Origin: Achatina immaculata
Lineage: Eukaryota > Mollusca > Gastropoda > Stylommatophora > Achatinidae
Direction: 5' to 3'
Assembly: GCA_009760885.1 (NCBI GenBank)
Contig: CM019692.1
Span: 50,580,930 to 50,644,929 of the forward strand
Length of the DNA: 64,000 nt
Below the pieces are notes generated by a model that was not told where the DNA came from, ran no database searches, and saw only the letters and a program-made list of their open reading frames with translations. The stretch's first letter is position 1. Each line of letters begins with the position of its first letter. The position numbers were made by a program, and so were the translations under genes. Of the stretch, positions 20,760 to 29,787 are shown piece by piece.

Positions 20760-21480
20760 CATCGACGCCAGTCCCTCTCACAAATGCGGGCAGTTCGTCT
20801 CAGGTTTTCAGCATCACTGCAGAGCATCGCTTTTAGGGGGGGGGGGGGCTGGGGTCTGGCTACGGCCTTTGCCTAAGAAGGCTGTGTAGGTGGCAGCTTT
20901 GGAGGATGTGATGTGGAGTCTGTTGTTCTGTACTGCAGGCACATGGTTCTGTTGTGCCAATTTTCAGCTGCTGGTGTAAATGGTGTCTCAGCCTGCAGTT
21001 GAAAGATCACCACTTGGTCATTTCTTGAGAGTTTGTTTTGTCCGTTTCATTTTATAAATGGTTTCTAGTCCGTTTTTTTCCCCTGCTCTTATGTTGTGCA
21101 TCTATCAGTCTGTTGCATTCTTCCATCCTCTTTTGCCAGTCTGTCTCCCTCTTCAGTTCCTTGGATGCTGCTGTGTGCGGGTATCCAGTGTATGACTGCT
21201 TTAGGGCTTCTATCAGACAGCCCAGGTCTTTATTCTTTTGGTGTTTCAGTGCTTGTACTAAGGACTGTGAATCTGTGAAAAATACTGTTTCCATCTCAGC
21301 GTGGCTTTTGTGATCTTTTTTTTTTTTATTGCTGCAGGTTTTATTGCTTCTGCCTCTGCTATGTAGTTATTGGAGAAGGCACCTGTTGGTATCCATGGAT
21401 CTTTGTTTAAGAACCACTGACATAGTCTCCTACTGGCACGCAAACTGGCACAGGCGATATTATCCACCACAACTTCCTGT
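20760..21480 (-). pseudogene. LINE-H: RNase H plus Cys/His C-terminus
   Basis: On the minus strand, from 21470 downward, readings in several frames follow a Jockey-type C-terminus: DPWIPTGAFSNNYIAEAEAI, then the second RNase H motif in METVFFTDSQSLVQALKHQK, then LRHHLHQQLKIG, a CACSTEQQTPHHILQSC knuckle (about 20960-20910) and a terminal SDAENLRRTARICERDW. Poly-T and poly-G runs and several frame changes break it. Endonuclease and RT are not seen. It differs clearly from LINE-A in sequence. Confidence 0.75.
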
Positions 21481-21938
21481 CCTTTGTGCTCTGTATGAGA
21501 TTTGTTGTTCGTTTTCTCCCACTAGCTGCTATGTTTATTCACATTTTTATATCGCTCTCTGTCACTCATGTCACAGATTACAACTATTTCTTCCTTTGTA
21601 CCATATTTCTATCTCATCATCAGAAGAGAGACTCACAAACAATGCCAAGACAGCGAAAGATAATGAACAAATATAACAGGGGTCATAAGCATGCCAGTGG
21701 CTCAGTAGAAACAATGATAACATGAAAACAGAACACTGTGGAGCAGAATAATATGCTGAACTGTCAACAAGAAACAACAGGGAGGAAACCGAAATACTGG
21801 AAGCAGAAATACTGAAATACTTCTTGATGTTTTCAATAATTCTGAAGAAATGACTACCCAGAGACATTCAGTAAAGAATCGACAGTACAATTAATTAACT
21901 GCGTGTAGTCATATCATTTAGTTATATTTAGAAGAGGC
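21481..21938. other. No gene seen
   Basis: Possibly a further decayed upstream part of LINE-H, but no motif is convincing. Confidence 0.5.
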
Positions 21939-22235
21939 GGCCTGATTGGCCGAGTAGTTAGACGCTCGGTCCACTTATTCAGTGGTGCCGGATTCAAGAC
22001 CCAACAGTAGGGGGGATTTTTCCTTCCAGTACTCACCAGAAAGGCCCAGGGGTCCACCCAGCCTCTGAGAATGGGTACCCGAGATATCTTGGAAGGTAAA
22101 TGCGGCCAGACGTGATACTGACTACATCAGACTTTCATGTGCTGAAGGTCTTGGAAATACGGGCCTAACACCGTATCCCCAGTATGTCCTAATGACCTGG
22201 AAATGGTTTACCTTTATGTTAGAAGAGAATAAAAG
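21939..22235 (+). mobile_element. tRNA-derived SINE (head type 2, tRNA-Leu/Ser-like)
   Basis: The head reads like a class II tRNA: A box 'ttggccgagtagttagacg' and B box 'ggattcaagaccc'. The body carries 'atgcggccagacgtgatac', 'gactacatcagac' and 'aatacgggcctaacaccgta', the same central block as the SINE at 12357, whose head is different. It ends near 'ggtttacctttatgttag'. Confidence 0.8.
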
Positions 22236-22531
22236 TAGTCCAATATATTCAAAAACACTTCGTATGTTGAGTGTTCTGACAGCAACCCAGTATTTATACG
22301 AATCGTTTCCTGTTTTCGGAAAGCAGACTAGCCTTCATTACAAAGATTACTTTGCCCGTTGTGAAAGTTGGTTTTTAACAAGCCCTACTCCGTTGATTTC
22401 GTTTCTATGGTTACGCTTATGAGCATTTCTCTTACATTCTTCTGACATTATTCTTTCACATTCTCTCCCCTGAGATTTACATCAGAAATACGCTCTTTAA
22501 ACATGCAGACTCCTTGCTTGTGCTTGTACGA

Positions 22532-22850
22532 ACTCCCTGTAACTGCGAGATGGTGTTCTATGCAGCCGATGCTGTAGAGGTGTTGAGGCACAGCATCGTA
22601 TCAGCGTGGGGGCGGGTTATGGCGGCTATTTTTCCAGTCCCGGAGTACAGCTAAAAAGCAGGGTGCATGCAATGTTTCTTTAGCAGACTCCACCACCATG
22701 GGGACTATGGCGATCCCTGCCCCGTTAGCCAGGCTAGGCCTGTTACTGAGGGTACCACGGAGAGGTGGGGCAGGGTCTTGGTCAGCTGTGGTTCGCTAAC
22801 CCTGACGCTGGCATATCAGCTATGAGTCGCTGATTGCCTCATCGGACAGC
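22532..22850 (+). repeat. R1 dispersed repeat, copy 3 (opposite orientation)
   Basis: The same ~320-bp repeat on the plus strand, from 'ctccctgtaactgcgag' to 'tcgctgattgcctcat'. Confidence 0.75.
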
Positions 22851-22919
22851 GTCTTAGGTCCCCCACACAGACTCCTGAATGTACACTTGATACAGATGAA
22901 ACACTGCACATAACAACTA

Positions 22920-23212
22920 CAAGACGCAGTAGATGAACAGATGGACCAGCCACCCAACTGACAGATCTCTGTATGCACACCTAGCTAAGCCCAACCCTTG
23001 AGGTCACATCAAGTGCACATGTCGTAGAGATCAATGCAAAAAAATATAGAGATCGATGCACAATCTTCAGGTTGTAAACAGGAAACATTACTTCAATAAA
23101 CACTTACATAGAGTGACCGAAACTGCATGCACTGTTAACAGACAAAAGAAGAAACTGTTTAACACCTCTTGCTGGACTGCAGCGCACTGAAATCTCTTCG
23201 AAATAATCTGAT
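22920..23212 (+). pseudogene. LINE C-terminal Cys/His region fragment
   Basis: The frame keeps IKCTCRR and, after decay, EETVxHLLLDCSALKSLRN, the Cys-Cys-His-Cys end found after RNase H in Jockey/I-type LINEs. It then runs directly into LINE-E coding at about 23213 ('aatgcgaagaaaact'). Confidence 0.55.
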
Positions 23213-23930
23213 ACCGCAAAACCTATTTCTTAATGCGAAGAAAACTAAACTGATGACATCTGACAAAACAAACAAGGCAGCTGAAATATGTATCAATGAG
23301 GAAAAACTGGAAGAAGTGGAGAGTTTTGAATATCTTGGATCACTGCTAACTAATAATGGAGATACAATGAGGTAAATTAAAAGGAGGACATCTATTGCTC
23401 TTCAGAAAGTAAAACAACTAAAGAATCTGTGGAGAGGAACAGACAGAACTACAAAAATAAGATTTTGAAGGTCATGCATATTTTCCATCGCAATATATGC
23501 CTGTGAGACCTGGACACTTAACAAAACAGCTGAGAAACACATAAATGCCTTTGAATATAAATGTTACAGAAGAGTTCTTCAAATATCATGGACACAAAAA
23601 GAACAAATATATCCATATTATAAGAATTTAATATTGAAGAAGGCTGGCTAGTAAAGAGGATTAAACAGAGAAAACTTAAATATTTTGGACACATTAAACG
23701 TCATGATAGTCTAGAGAAGACAGTCTTGGGAGGGTACATAATGGGGAAAAGAACGAGAGGAAGACCAAAGCGAAGATGGCTGCAAGACATCGTTGATGAT
23801 CTGCAAATGGAAGCATCAGCAGCAGGCCATCTTGCTCACAACCAAGAGGCCTACAGGAGTTCTGGTAGGGAGGCAAACTTCCGCAAGGGACACGCAAATG
23901 AATGAGTGAATGAATGAATGAATTTGATAC
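23213..23930 (+). pseudogene. LINE-E C-terminal copy
   Basis: The plus strand encodes NAKKTKLMTSDKTNKAAEIC, EEKLEEVESFEYLGSLLTNN, then after a stop at 23373 the IALQKVKQLKNL and YACETWTLNKTAEKHINAFE blocks, and RGRPKRRWLQDIVDDLQME before an (AATG)n tail at about 23898-23922. It is nearly parallel to 17850-19033 but lacks the LINE-F insertion, so it serves as the uninterrupted reference. The RT palm is lost. Confidence 0.85.
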
Positions 23931-24362
23931 CAACAAACTCCTCCGTCATCGACATTCTGTACGGAGATATAGAGCAACATAAAAAGATTTATACATTTCA
24001 TTATCTGGCACAAGGGAAAAATAGTGAAAATTCGTAAATCTGGGAGTTCGGAAAAGTAAACGTCAGAGCGATACAAACGAAATGGTACGACCTCATAACC
24101 AAATTGACAATACATTGGCGAGAAACAGCAAGAAAAGGCCAATCATAGATGCAAAGCATTACTCAACCTGAGCTCATGTACCGACCATAAAGTAGTAGTA
24201 GCTTGTATTGGAATAAACAGGAAAAGCCATAACAGAACTTAGAAGAATAAGAGAGAAGAAATAATAGTAGTAACAATATCGGCACTTTTCATCTGAGAAG
24301 AGAGTTCTGAAAAATGCGAAAAGATTTACATCGTTTATCCACGTACCAGGATTACTCTGTTG
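23931..24362. other. No gene seen
   Basis: Unassigned A+T-rich sequence. Confidence 0.55.
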
Positions 24363-24492
24363 TCTGTGATCTATAGTACAGTAATCTAGTCTGTGATCTA
24401 TAGTACAGTAATCTAGTATGTGATCTACAGTACAGTAATCTAGTCTGTGATCTGCAATACATTCATCTTGTCTGTGATCTACAGTACAATCA
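24363..24492. repeat. 27-bp minisatellite (about 5 units)
   Basis: Units of 'tctgtgatctatagtacagt' plus 'aatctag', with divergence at the right edge. Confidence 0.9.
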
Positions 24493-24937
24493 ACAACATC
24501 ATGGTCTGGTCTTTTATTTCGTGATCCAAATTACGGTCGTGTGATCTTCCATCCATCCTCTGACTGAACTTTTTGCTGATCACAAAAGCAAGATCGTCCA
24601 GACAAAGAGCCAAGAGATTCTCTGAGACATTCTCATTAATGCTCAATAGCCTTGGAAATATCTCGTCCACATGGGACTCTTTTCAACGGATTACTTTCAA
24701 AGCGTACAGGGCGGTTTCCGACTTCTCCCTACAAAAGTTCTAGCATAATTTTTAAATATAATTATGATGCAGAATGTTAAATAGATAAGGTTTATTGATG
24801 ATTATGGAAATCCTGCACTTTGAAGATCTTTTGTCCCGTATTCTAAGTCCAGTTATAGACTTATCTGGCGCACAATCAAAATTATATTATGCCCAGGACT
24901 GGCCGTGGTGTGCCAGGGCAGACTGAGAACAGCACAG
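24493..24937. other. No gene seen
   Basis: Short incidental ORFs only. Confidence 0.55.
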
Positions 24938-25495
24938 ACCATGTAGACAGACTGGTCAGAACGTGTCTCAGATCATAGCATTAGACCATGTAGACAGACT
25001 GGTCAGAACGTGTCTCAGATCATAGCATTAGACCATGTAGACAGACTGGTCAGAACGTGTCTCAGATCATAGCATTAGACCATGTAGACAGACTGGTCAG
25101 AACGTGTCTCAGATCATAGCATTAGACCATGTAGACAGACTGATCAGAACGTGTCTCAGATCATAGCATTAGACCATGTAGACAGACTTATCAGAACGTG
25201 TCTCAGATCACAGCATTAGACCATGTAGACAGACTGGTCAGAACGTGTCTCAAATCATAGCATTAGACCATGTAGACAAACATTTCAGAATGTGTCTCAG
25301 ATCATAACATTAGACCACGTAGACAGACTGGTCAGTACGTGTCTCAGATCATAGCATTAGACCATGTAGACAAACTGATCAGAATGTGTCTCAGATCATA
25401 GCATTAGACCACGTAGACAGACTGGTCAGTACGTGTCTCAGATCATAGCATTAGACCACGTAGACAGGCTTGTCAGAACGTGTTTCAGACCATGG
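24938..25495. repeat. 47-bp minisatellite (about 12 units)
   Basis: Units of 47 bp built from 'accatgtagacagactggtc', 'agaacgtgtctcagatcata' and 'gcattag'. Unit starts include 24938 and 24985. There are no unique spacers, so it is not CRISPR-like. Confidence 0.95.
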
Positions 25496-25984
25496 TTAGA
25501 TGATGACCTGTCTTCGCTTGCAAAGTTCTGCTCCTTGCAGTCGACACAAACTGCTGCTGTAAGTCCTGAACATTTAAAACAAAACCGCAAGTCGCTGAGT
25601 CGGGCAGGACGTGGTTATATTGACCTGCCCTCTAATTCCCAGATAGTTATAGAAAACCAGATTTCTTATCACCATAAGAAATAACATCTTGTTGGCAGAA
25701 ATACAGATGAAGCCACTGACAGCAATTATTGAGGAAAGACGCTGGCGATGGTTGGGACATGTGCTCCGAATGACAGACAACTCACTACCAAAAATAGCAC
25801 TAAAATGGACACCACAGAGGAACAGAAGTAAGGGTAGACAACCAAAAGAGACATGGAGAAGAACAACAGAAAGGATGTTGAGCAATAGAGGGCTCACCTG
25901 GGCAAGAGCAGGAAAAAAGGCAAAGGACAGCCATTTATGGAAAACCCTTGCGGAAGCTCCATGTGCCCTGGGCATTTAAGATTC

Positions 25985-26019
<35 letters not shown>

Positions 26020-26066
26020 TTTCTTATCAGGCTCCATCGCCCCCTGGGAACACGTCGACCGCCTGA
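25496..26066 (+). pseudogene. Open frame interrupted by LINE-F (possible host exon)
   Basis: Removing the LINE-F copy and one 12-bp target duplication (25671-26028) joins 25496-25670 to 26029-26066 in one open frame ending TGA at 26064-26066. The joined frame contains SPEHLKQNRKSLSRAGRG and ends PSPPGNTSTA. It matches no mobile-element domain I know. The frame is open leftward into the 47-bp minisatellite, so its true start or splice site is unknown. It may be a terminal exon remnant or chance. Confidence 0.3.
25671..26016 (+). mobile_element. LINE-F 5'-truncated insertion with 12-bp TSD
   Basis: A 346-bp plus-strand copy is flanked by 'agatttcttatc' at 25659-25670 and 26017-26028. Its frame encodes MKPLTAIIEERRWRWLGHV, NRSKGRQPKETWRRTTERML and LAEAPCALGI, then a (GA)n tail at 25984-26016. 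It closely resembles 18337-18724. Confidence 0.9.
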
Positions 26067-26429
26067 TCCGTGAGCTACTCCACTTGAATGTAAAAGCCAC
26101 TTTTAAGACCAACGTAACGAGGCTGGTCTGGGTTGTGATTTTCTGTGGTTTCTTGGCTAAATGGGACGTACTAAAAGCCCACCACAGCCTATTTTGTTGT
26201 AGTATGGATGTTCAAGGGCAGATAATCCACATTTGTAGACATTAAATAAGTCCATTCTCTACATATCACACAGATTCGGTGGTTCCTAATTAACAAAAGT
26301 CCAGGGACCCCCTGTTGTTTCAAACTCCAGGCTATGGGCCCCCATTTTTTTGGAAAAGTGTCCTACCTGTATGGTAGGCATGTGCTTCAAATGTAGACTT
26401 TTTTTTTCTGAAAACGTGAAAGTTGCGAA
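26067..26429. other. No gene seen
   Basis: A 'cggtggttcctaa' stretch near 26278 vaguely resembles a hAT terminus, without a partner. Confidence 0.5.
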
Positions 26430-26682
26430 TTCCCTGGACAGCAAAAATAACTAATGAAGAATGTATTGGAAGAGCTGGAGAGACCAAAAAATCTTGTCAA
26501 AAAGATAAGAGAGAGACAATGCACTTTCATAGGACATGCAATGAGAAGAGGGGGCATTGAAAATATTATAACAACAGGAAAAATAGAAGGAAGAAGATCA
26601 AGAGGAAGACCAAGAGAAATGATACTGGACAGTCTGACGGGATGGTGTGAGAGGAGATCACCAACTGAGCTGATGGCCTTAA
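26430..26682 (+). pseudogene. LINE-C C-terminal fragment
   Basis: The plus strand encodes IRERQCTFIGHAMRRGGIEN, IITTGKIEGRRSRGRPREMI and SLTGWCERRSPTELMA, then stops abruptly at 26682 where an inverted LINE-A endonuclease fragment begins. Other copies continue for about 20 more residues, so the end is missing. Confidence 0.8.
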
Positions 26683-26975
26683 GGAGTTCATTTTCTATTG
26701 TCAGGAAGACTGGTCGATGGTCGCTATCTCCAAGTTGTTTTCCAACTTTGCGTGTAATGTTCCACTTCAGATCTGGAGAGTGGAATGCCAGATCTGGTGT
26801 TGAGGTTGTATGCCAAGCCCTTGAGTAAAATGTTGGGAGATCCATTGGGTGGTTGATTAGGAAAAGTCCATTATCATCCTGCCAGCTCTCAACTTCCTCT
26901 CCTCTCTTGTCTATGTGGTCATAGCCCCAGCTCTGGGAATGACTGTTAAAATCACCACAGACCATCAGTACCTTT
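26683..26975 (-). pseudogene. LINE-A endonuclease fragment (inverted)
   Basis: The minus strand encodes LMVCGDFNSHSQSWGYDHID, DLAFHSPDLKWNITRKVGKQ and the catalytic SDHRPVFL, almost the same as 29025-29310. It carries both the GDFN and SDH catalytic motifs but is cut on both sides. It is joined head to head with LINE-C at 26682/26683. Confidence 0.85.
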
Positions 26976-27307
26976 ATTTACGCATACAGACTTCACGGTA
27001 TCAGATAATATAACGCAGTAACCAACCAGTAATAATGCAATATTAAGGGCAATAACTCTGATCATAGTACTCCTTATTATCAGGCGGTTTCCTGCATTGA
27101 AACCCAGAACATAGAAATGGCATTTCCTTTCTAATCCTACTTTATAAGAAAGGTTTCTAGATTAAATATTTGGCAGTTCAGAGAGTTAAGGTGCTCAGGG
27201 GGAAGATTAATTTCCATGTAATCCACTCGGTGAAGTGTAAATAGAGTCCAGAAATTGTGAATGAAAACTATGTCACTTTCCTGTAGCGAAAAATGGTCTA
27301 TTTAAAC
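26976..27307. other. No gene seen
   Basis: Unassigned sequence. Confidence 0.5.
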
Positions 27308-27590
27308 CAGTGTATCCCAACGTGGGGCGTACACCCCATAGGGGGACAATATGAATATTGAGGGAGGGAAACAGTTAGAATAAACCGTATTTCCTTGAAT
27401 AAACGTCCCCGGCGTTTAATTGAGACAAGCGACTATTTCAGACCCGACGTTTAATCAAGGAAATGCGATGTTTACTTGTATTATATTATACTTTTTCAGA
27501 ACTTGGTCGACTATTATGCTGCTTTTTTTTTTATCAAAGTCTTTGAGGCATTGAGATGGGGCATGATCCAAAAAAGGTTGGGAAACACTG
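27308..27590. mobile_element. hAT-type MITE, 283 bp
   Basis: The termini are CAGTGTATCCCAACg and, inverted, CAGTGTTTCCCAACC. The 8 bp outside each end, atttaaac (27300-27307) and gtttagac (27591-27598), agree at 6 of 8 with two A/G changes, as expected for an aged hAT target duplication. There is no transposase. The inner 'ggatcatgcccc' and 'gcctcaaagactttga' blocks are shared with 48736-49373. Confidence 0.75.
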
Positions 27591-28014
27591 GTTTAGACTA
27601 TTTTTGAAGGAGCATGGGTTACTGTGAAAGAGGAAAGGCATGTTTTACAGAAGCTAGCCTATCAGGGACTGGTCAGGACCTAGTTCTACTTCCTCATGGT
27701 GCTTGTACATTGTAGCATGGCGATGTGCTGGTTAAAGCTGGTTAACGACGTAGAGTGCTCTTCATTATGGTGGAGCCTGCTAAGAAAAAAAGCTTACTGA
27801 TTAAAGTCTGGATGGTCTGGGAAGTCAGTTTAAAACCACTGCCCCGAGTCTCCCTGGGAACAGCTGTGTTAAGAGCACGCTTATCTTAACATAGTCTTTG
27901 TGAGACAGGGAACATAGATCTGTTTGCTTAAAAAAAAAGACCTACTGTAGTCCAGAAACCTGTAGCAATCAACATTAATTGTAATTTTTGTTAAATGTAA
28001 CATCAGGTTGGTGG
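27591..28014. other. No gene seen
   Basis: Unassigned sequence before the LINE-A start. Confidence 0.5.
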
Positions 28015-28061
28015 ACAGGTGGGGACATGTGGATTGCCGGTGGGGATGAGGAAAATCTGGT

Positions 28062-28660
28062 GTGAAACCAATGAATCCAGGACGTGACAAACCTAAGGGT
28101 CTTTACAACAATGGCTATCAGAATGATACAAAACCGAGCCAGCAGACTATAGGTGGCGAGGAATGGATATCGTTGAAGCACTCATCGGATTCCTCATCCC
28201 AAAGTCGGAGTGTCTCTGTGGAACTGTCCCAAAGCCATCCGGCCCGCCAGCATTGCATGCTGGATCTGATATGGAGAAGTGGCTTAAGTACACCCACCAG
28301 AGGCTGGAAAACAAAGTTTTGGCCAGGCCAGCCTACACCACTGTCTTCATGGCAGTCCGAGCAAGGCCACAGTTTGTCCTAGCAAGGAAAGGTGCTGAAG
28401 TCGGAGGTACCCAGCCAAAAGGCGCATCGCAAAAATCAGGGTACTACGCATTATCGCTAATGAAATGTCTCTATCTGCAGTATTCAAACATGGTGCTCGC
28501 CCTGTGAAGACTAACCAGGCAGGTGCAGTGCCAGACCCCCTGCCTCGAAAGGGTCCACCCAATGCTACTGGAGGTCCTCCTAGTTCGTCTTGAGGAGCCA
28601 GGAAACATAAGAGTAGAGCTACTGGCCAAGAAATACAACAGCAGAAAACTGCCAAAAAGC
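28062..28660 (+). pseudogene. LINE-A upstream (ORF1-like) coding remnant
   Basis: Shifted plus-strand frames (28062-28382, 28163-28507 and from 28447) contain EKWLKYTHQRLENKVLARPA and RPQFVLARKGAEVGGTQPKG, then AVFKHGARPVKTNQAG. From 28447 the frame is the same as the endonuclease, with one in-frame stop at 28591-28593, so in the ancestor this region may have been continuous with ORF2 or an overlapping ORF1. No CCHC knuckle is visible. The function is not recognised beyond its position. Confidence 0.5.
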
Positions 28661-28665
28661 AAGAA

Positions 28666-29572
28666 ATGCAATGGAGTGCTGAGAGTGTCAGTAGTGTTAG
28701 AGACGGCTATAGCAAAAAGGTGGAACTAGAGAGCATACTATTTGCAGAGCACGTAAGTATATGCTGTATAAAGGAGACACTAACCAAAGATGCCGCCTTT
28801 AAAAATCAGTGTTTTAGATCAGAGCGACAGAACAAAAGAAAAGGAGGAGTACTCACACTAGTTAAGAATAACATCAGCGCATGTCAGGTGGGAGTGTACA
28901 TGGAAGGAGCCGAATACCAGAGTATCCATCTAAAAACCAGTAATACAGACTTCCACCTCCTTAACTATTACTGTCCTAATGACCGCCCACTTGCTCTAGA
29001 AATAATCCCACATAAAGAGAGATTGATGGTCTGTGGTGATTTTAACAGCCATTCCCAGAGCTGGGGCTATGACCACATAGACAAGAGAGGAGAGGAAGTT
29101 GAGAGCTGGCAGGATGATAATGGACTTCTCCTAATCAACCAGCCAATGGATCTCCCAACATTTTACTCAAGGGCTTGGCATACAACCTCAACACCAGATC
29201 TGGCATTCCACTCTCCAGACGTGAAGTGGAACATTACACGTGAAGCTGGAAAACAACTTGGAGATAGCGACCATCGACCAGTCTTCCTGACAATAGAAAA
29301 TGAACTCCTTAACACCAGTAGCCTTCTCCCCAGATGGAACTATAAAAAAGCAAACTGGACAATGTACAGACATCGTACAGGTATCTTGGTTGGACAGGTG
29401 TCCATAGAAGGTAAGGATATTAACAGCATAGTGAAGGAATTCAATGCTTGTATCCTTCAGGCCGCTCGTGAAACCATTCCCAGAGGAGCTCGTAGGGACT
29501 ATAAATCATACTGGTCTAGTGAGCTGGGAAAACTCCATGATGATGTGGAAACTGCTCGAAAGTAAGCAGAAA
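28666..29572 (+). pseudogene. LINE-A endonuclease domain
   Basis: This is the 300-codon N-terminal part of ORF2. The endonuclease/exonuclease/phosphatase fold nicks target DNA in the nucleus to prime reverse transcription. Visible motifs are the metal-binding Glu in CCIKETLTKD, GDFNSHSQSWGYDH (Asp and Asn, from 29035), TPDLAFHSPDVKWN and SDHRPVFLTIEN (29266-29290). All the main catalytic residues look intact. The frame closes at 29563, but coding resemblance continues in shifted frame to the LINE-B target at 29770. Confidence 0.85.
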
Positions 29573-29787
29573 ATATACCATGCCAAGAATAACTCAATAA
29601 TTACCAACATGCTAAGGCTAAATTTCAGAAAGCCAAGCTGCAAGCCAGACGGGAAAGTTGGAGAGAGAAAAACAGAGTCCCTATACTTTGAAAAGGATGG
29701 AAGGAAACTGCGGAAACTAATCAAACAGTTAAACGATGAGAGAACTGGAAGAAGTACAAAGATTACACTAATAGAGGATGGGAAAAC

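Noticed and set aside
20496..20830. Independent host gene on minus
   Set aside because: SDAENLRRTARICERDW is better explained as the C-terminal end of LINE-H, being in order with its RNase H and knuckle.
24938..25495. CRISPR-like array
   Set aside because: Contiguous 47-bp repeats without unique spacers, in a eukaryotic, LINE-rich context; it is a minisatellite.
26275..26360. Fifth hAT MITE end
   Set aside because: 'ggtggttcctaa' and a 'ccaggcta...' stretch look similar, but no partner end or 8-bp duplication could be found.
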